A stretch of 64,000 nt of DNA from contig OY829540.1 in NCBI GenBank assembly GCA_963691705.1, positions 70,108,367-70,172,366 of the forward strand. The letters run 5' to 3'. Positions 58,615 to 64,000 of the stretch are shown piece after piece (within the stretch, counting starts at the first letter, position 1; the number at the start of each line of letters is the position of its first letter). The DNA comes from Viola odorata. Lineage: Eukaryota > Streptophyta > Magnoliopsida > Malpighiales > Violaceae. Position numbers and translations under genes: made by a program. The notes under the pieces are model-generated. The model was not told the origin of the DNA. It saw only the letters and a program-made list of their open reading frames with translations, and searched no databases.

Positions 58615-60010
58615 CGCCAGCCACCAGTGCCACCTTTGATTTGATGAAAAGATGGGGGAAGAGAGTGTACTGGTTTGAACAATTTAATGGAGAGGAGAGG
58701 AAGAGGAGAGGAAGAGGGAGAGAGGGGGAGATTAATTGGGGAGTGGGTCCTTTTTATTTAAGAACATAAAACAAAAATGATGTGCTTCAAGAATCGAGGG
58801 GGAGATTTATTTCTTTCTTCTCTTAATTTTCTTCTTTTCTTTGAGAGTGAGGGCTGGTAGGAGTTGACTGTTAGCTAATGAAGAGTGTTGAAATATGTGA
58901 TAACCCAACTAACTGTTAAGCAGTTGATGAATTGAATCCCATCTTCTGTTTTTTACTATTCCATATTAATCGGTATTTTTGATATAAAAAATAAGTTTAC
59001 GTTTTGTATCTTACTTTATATCGCTTATATCAATTAAATATCGGTACATACTGATCCTATTTTGTTATGATCTTAAAATTAAGAAAAATAATGAAAAATG
59101 TTTAGATCTTTTTTTACTGCTTCTATCGTGTTCTACTAATTTGTGTTAAGTACGTAAATTTAATTACATTTAGAAAAGTGTAGGTTTAAAACTATGTTGA
59201 TGCTTATTAATTATGTATAATGATATATATAAATATAAAAAATGCATAATATTGAGATACAAACCTAATAATTCGAGATAGATATATCTCATACCAATAA
59301 TAAAACCGAAATAGTTACGTGAATGGAAGATTGAGAACGTTGAGTATAAGTTATAACACCCAACCAAAAAAGAAGTATATTAATGTATCCAAGTTGTAAT
59401 CCTTGGTGGGTTAGGATTATGAGCATTCAAATTGTGGAGTATAAGATTTCAGTAATTTGAATGGAAATCAACCTGCAAATTGTTCAAAATTGCTCTTTTT
59501 CATAATTTAGATAAGGATATATAATGTCAAAGATGTAGACTTTTATTTATATTTTAGTCAAATCGACTCATATATTTTTAATCTCTTAACAAAAATTATC
59601 CAGACTAGAATATATTTTGTGTCCTCCTCACATAATATTATATCGCTCAAAAAATAAATTATAAAACTTAATATCTCACATGCCACAATTTAATTTAATT
59701 TATTTTTCTAGAAAAAAACATTTCTTACGATGGATGCTAAGTAAGAAAGGTCACCGCCTCATTATTATTTTAATTTTTAAGTCAAAACATGCCATAAGCC
59801 ATTTTAACAAAATTATACTAATGTTGATAAAGTACTTAAATGTAAAGATGAACCTAGTTTAGGATATAAGTTATGAATTTGATCATTTGCTGATATGAGG
59901 GTTTAAAATATTTAGATTTTTAAGTCTCTTTTGTAACAAAAAAGAAGAAGTTATTTTAAACCTTTTTTTAAGAAAAAAAATAGTAAAATCACCTGGTGTT
60001 TATACCCAAT
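58615..60010. other. GL2 upstream region, proximal part
   Basis: Likely GL2 promoter DNA. Purine-rich leader sequence lies directly above the start codon (58680-58735). TAAATGTA, an L1-box match used by HD-ZIP IV factors, occurs on the plus strand at 59837-59844, about 1.2 kb upstream; in such AT-rich DNA it may be chance. No gene seen. Confidence 0.35.
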
Positions 60011-60372
60011 ATTCGATTCATACCCCATATTTCATTTTTGTTCAATTTGAATCCCCCGTTTATTAATTTTACCAAAGCACACCCTAATTTTAAAATTACC
60101 TTAAAACCTGTTTGGTCACTCCTTAAGTGACGAGTTATCGTTTTAATTTTGAGTTTGATTTTTTTTTGGTATTTTCACATCATCATTTAATGTGTAAGGA
60201 GAGATAAATAAAAAAATTCCAGGTAATATATTTTATTTATTTTTATTTTCATGTGCTAAACCCTCTTATTTAAAGAGTGACCAAATATGAGAATTTTAAA
60301 ATTAGGGTATGCAATGGCAAAATTAGTAAACGTGGGATTAAAATTGAAAAAAATGAAACGTAGGATGGGAAA
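60011..60372. mobile_element. Foldback element upstream of GL2
   Basis: Imperfect inverted arms of about 100 bases: left about 60020-60122, right about 60274-60372. Matching words include tttggtcactc against gagtgaccaaa, accctaattttaaaatt against aattttaaaattagggt, and tttcattttt against aaaaatgaaa. The loop is about 150 bases. No target duplication could be fixed, so class is open (foldback or MITE). Confidence 0.65.
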
Positions 60373-60704
60373 AAAATAGGAGTAGTTCTACTGCATTTTC
60401 CTTTTTTTTTATAACTGTTTTAAATACTCACAAACCAAGTCTTAATTTGGAATTTGCGTTAAACCTATATCGGTTATGAAGTACTTAACATGCTAACGTC
60501 AACAACTAAATAATAGTATCGATTTAAATAAAATTATACAATATTTAATTTTGTTTCAGGTCCGAAAAAAAAAGTATACTTAAGCTCAATAAATTAGTAG
60601 ACGAGGGCTAAACTTTTTCAAACTAGATCGGTTTATTCAATAGTAAAATGTTCACAATATATAATTATTTTATATCAAAACAACAAGAATACAACTACTT
60701 TATA

Positions 60705-60937
60705 CTCCCTCCGTCCTTTTTTAATAGACACGTACTGTTTCGGCGCGTATTTCAAGGAGGTCGGATGACTCATTATTTGATTCCAAAAAAATTCGTACTT
60801 TTTTTCTAACGTACGTTAATCTTTAACGTACGTCCGAGAAAGAATTCGAAGCAAAATTATCTTAAATAGTGAGTCATTCGACCTCCTTGATATACGTACA
60901 AATAGTGAAAACGTCTATTATTAAAGGACAGAGGGAA
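60705..60937. mobile_element. Stowaway-type MITE, 233 bp
   Basis: Starts CTCCCTCCGTCC and ends with GGACAGAGGGAA, flanked by TA on both sides (60703-60704 and 60938-60939). It shares internal words with the element at 20702-20937 (tcggatgac, atttgac/agtgagtcattcg, aacgtac), so both belong to one family. Confidence 0.85.
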
Positions 60938-63900
60938 TACAATATATCAAAATTGAGTAATATTTTATTTAAAAGATAAAAGTATTGAATTATTTAAATC
61001 AATCGATTCGTATCAATATTATTTATATTATATTCCAAGGATGTAACGAAACTATGTGTGACGCTTCCAAACAAAGTATATATACTATACAATATCCGGC
61101 AACTGCTCCACTATTAATTTGCGACAAAACAAAAACAAGGCATCCTTTTCTTTGTTTCTTGTTCAGTTCCTAATTGATTTTAAAACATTAAAGTTATTGT
61201 TTTTTATTATTTAAAAAAGGAAATTATTCCCTGAATTTTGGTTTCAGATTACAACATATGAAATGAAATGAAACTCAAATTATTACCAAACACATCATTT
61301 CAGCCTAACAGTGAAAGTGACGCTTTTTGCAATTCCCAATTAGAGGATCAGATTTGCAGCATCTATTTTGCTACTAAACCTTTTTTTTTTTTTGACTTTA
61401 ATAAATAATATTTTGAAATTAAATATAAAAATTAAGATAATAATTGGTGAAAATATTTTTAATATTAAATAATATTTTTATTTTTTTATATTAAATAAAC
61501 TGAATAATATATATTATTCTCTCTATTTCATATTAAATAAATTAATCATAAAAAGACCTGCTAATTGGACAGGTCGCTCGTAGAATCCCGGGTCTATTCT
61601 AAATGAATGGGCTTGGACCGCCAAATTTCAAACCCGTCTCGACCTACATCACATAATTATTCGTTATATATATATTATAATCCAATAACTTCTAATTTCT
61701 AATAAATAAATAAATTATAGGGACATGAGTTTCTATTATCATTGTTATGCACTCAGTAGATTTCAAAATTATCCAATTGTTTTGATACTTTTTTATTTTA
61801 TTCTGTTTCATGAGTCGGTCATGAGTTGGATGGAGATTAACAACATACTTATCATTATTGGTTAAGTATTAATTGGGATTGTAAGGTTAAAATACTCAGT
61901 TTATTATTTTGAACATGTGAAACTCAATTTGTGAGAATATTTTGATTTAAAATTTTTAGTTGATATAAAAAAAATATTATTTTCTCTAATAATATAAAAT
62001 TAAACGGGTCGATCTGTTTAGTAAGAGCGTCGAACTTGGGTCGTATAAAAGTTGGCCATTTTAAGGCCACAGGTCTAATCATAAAGTACTTAGAAAGTTA
62101 CAAAACGTCATTAATTTGAAACCATTTTTTTGAGCATTTAAAAGAATCCATAAAGAGTATTATTAGGAGACGACTTTATCTTTTATTTAATAATTTTAAA
62201 AGATAATTATAGACTATAACTTCTAAAATTTGAATTTATCAATAGAGTTTTATACGGTTGTCTTCTTGTATTATCTTATTAATGGTAAAGATATCAGTCA
62301 GGTCTGAGTTTGAATGTATATAAAATAAAGGTGATAAAAAGATTAAGAATCAAAGGAATAAAATGATTAAGATAGAGAACTTCTTCTTAACTTTCAGAAA
62401 AGAAAAGAAAAGAAGAAGCTTCTTGATGTGTATTTTTTTCTCATGATACATGAGCAAAATGGTTGAAGAACAATTCAAGAAAATGGCTTAATCTTAGTAA
62501 TTCTTGTTTCTTTTTTGATGGAGTTAGGAGGCAACTATCATCATTTCTCAATTGACAACTTTTAGGATTTCCAATTGACATGGGACTAAGAAAGCACAAT
62601 TGGTTGAGAAGACAACTAACTTTTTTTAACACTTAAAATTTTCAAGCTTTTTTTTAATATTTTTTTAACCGAGACTATAATGTTTGAACACTATCTCATC
62701 TCTAAAAATGTGGCTCTCAACATGATTTTAGTTAATTCTCAAAACTTAAATTCGAAACTTTAGTTAATGATGAACAAGTCTTGTATCAACTTGACCACAA
62801 CGGATAGTTTAGTTACACTTAAATCATAAATTACTTGAGCAGGACAGAAACGGGAAAAAAGAAACCAAAAAAAGGAGGAAAAACAACCATGGATGCCATT
62901 ATTAGCCATCACCTTCTATAATTAAAGTTTTGGTGTCATTCATGTTATGATATGATTTATGCTCATCCGCAATTTAAGTCATAAGAGCAGAATTTTAAAA
63001 TCTTTTTTCCCCCTTTCCAATTGCAAGTTAGTGTGCTGTTAGTTAGGAATGGTAGATAACATGAAGCAATCACATGACGTGGAAACAATTCCCTAATAAA
63101 TGGTATGGAGTTTGCTTTTGGGTTTCTCTCTACTACATCTTTTTACTTCCCTGGCTCATTCATACCTCTGCTGGAAATCTTACAAGAAAGAGTCGATAAC
63201 CGGGACATAATTCTACACTACTTCAAGTCAAATTTACTCCCTTATTCACATAAATAGTGAAACTGACTATTCTTAGGGCATGTAATTATGGTGATGAACC
63301 CATTATTAGTGGCGAATCCCACCATTTACGTGAGTCAGTTTAGATAATGTCTTGCATTCCCAGAGTAGTGTAGAAACACTCCAATAATCGTTCTTTTTAT
63401 TGTCAAGGCTTTTGAGGTTTCTTATGAATCAAGGCTAGAGTTCCAAAAACAATGAAATGAAAACAATTTTGAAAAAAATAACGGGAAAAAGTTAGAGAAA
63501 GGTAATACTATATTTAAAGTGAGAAAGGGCAACTAGAAATGATGAAGTACAAGAAAGAACACAAATAAAGGTGAAAGGTATTTGAAAAGGAAAAGAGAGG
63601 CAAAAGACAACACGACACGAAGGAATAAATATCCACAAAATAACCTTGATTCATACATATAGTTGGGCCGCAAGCTTCACCTCCATCTGTTTACCGAGCT
63701 AGTTGATTCGATGAATGAGTTGTTATTACAGTCACCTGCAACAACGGGAACTGATCACGAAACGAACAATTATTTCACAGTATACTTGAATCAAATTGCA
63801 TATATTAAAAATATGTGACGAGCTCCAAAATGTGAACGCATAATGTTCAAGCATGACAAGGACTCAGGCAAAGGCATGCATATTTGGTGTATGGATAGAT

Positions 63901-64000
63901 GACAGACCAAATACAGCAAATGCTGTGAAAACAACATCTTTAGGTTCCATCTGCTAAATCTAAATGAGATTAAATATGTTCCATCTCCCAATCACCAGTA
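60938..64000. other. Distal GL2 upstream region and window end
   Basis: Very AT-rich intergenic DNA. A GC-richer scrap at about 61557-61665 (ggacaggtcgctcg, cccgggtc, ggcttggaccgcc) resembles transposon ends. A 46-codon ATG frame sits on the minus strand at 62441-62581 (MSIGNPKSCQLRNDDSC...), unrecognised. Near 63800-63920 on the minus strand a possible acceptor (ttttcacag) precedes a short frame ending PNMHAFA, perhaps the last exon of a gene beyond the window; unsupported. Confidence 0.35.

Noticed and set aside
1..64000. CRISPR arrays, bacterial operons or prophage-like systems
   Set aside because: None present; intron-bearing plant genes throughout, and repeats found are plant transposons or short tandem duplications.

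Overview
The window reads as nuclear DNA of a dicot plant. It has AT-rich intergenic DNA, genes with many short phase-conserved GT-AG introns, chloroplast-targeted nuclear genes (PsaH, plastid S17), plant-only families (ROPGEF, HD-ZIP IV, PIN, DUF4220) and small plant transposons (Stowaway, hAT, foldback). The species cannot be fixed from sequence alone. All exon structures below were derived by hand from splice sites and family alignments.

Layout. 1-10.9 kb: two tandem TauE/SafE-type membrane transporter genes (+) flank a PIN8-like auxin carrier on the other strand. The PIN copy carries three frame-breaking indels and a lost stop, so it is probably a pseudogene. A block upstream of each transporter is shared; the second copy is split by a 737-bp hAT-type insertion. 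11.3-16.6 kb: ER protein disulfide isomerase-like gene of the PDIL1-5/1-6 type (-). 17.6-19.2 kb: a membrane LEA_2 protein resembling companions of cellulose synthase (-). 21.6-22.1 kb: dynein light chain (+). 22.7-38.8 kb: three HPR2-type hydroxypyruvate/hydroxyphenylpyruvate reductases (-), the first separated from the other two by two genes with uninterrupted coding regions (an unrecognised 698-residue protein and a DUF4220/DUF594 protein). 39.5-41.8 kb: ROPGEF (+). 42.4-43.0 kb: PsaH (-). 43-49.7 kb: repeat-rich gap with a 1.9-kb deletion-derivative hAT element and a MULE-type MITE. 49.7-50.2 kb: plastid ribosomal S17 (+). 52.3-58.6 kb: the GLABRA2 homeodomain gene (-), followed by 5.4 kb of upstream DNA with a foldback element and a Stowaway MITE.

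The gene order PDIL1 - DLC - HPR2 - ROPGEF - PsaH - RPS17 - GL2 recalls three separate Arabidopsis neighbourhoods (At1g52230-52260, At3g16110-16140, At1g79840-79870). The window therefore looks like the less-fractionated ancestral arrangement, which also supports the subfamily calls. The genes are independent eukaryotic transcription units with unrelated cellular roles; the only visible functional groupings are the tandem paralogues. I found no clearly undescribed multigene system. The most informative oddities are the broken PIN8 copy, a perfect 114-bp duplication across a splice acceptor, two GC-AG introns, and datable transposon insertions with clean target-site duplications.
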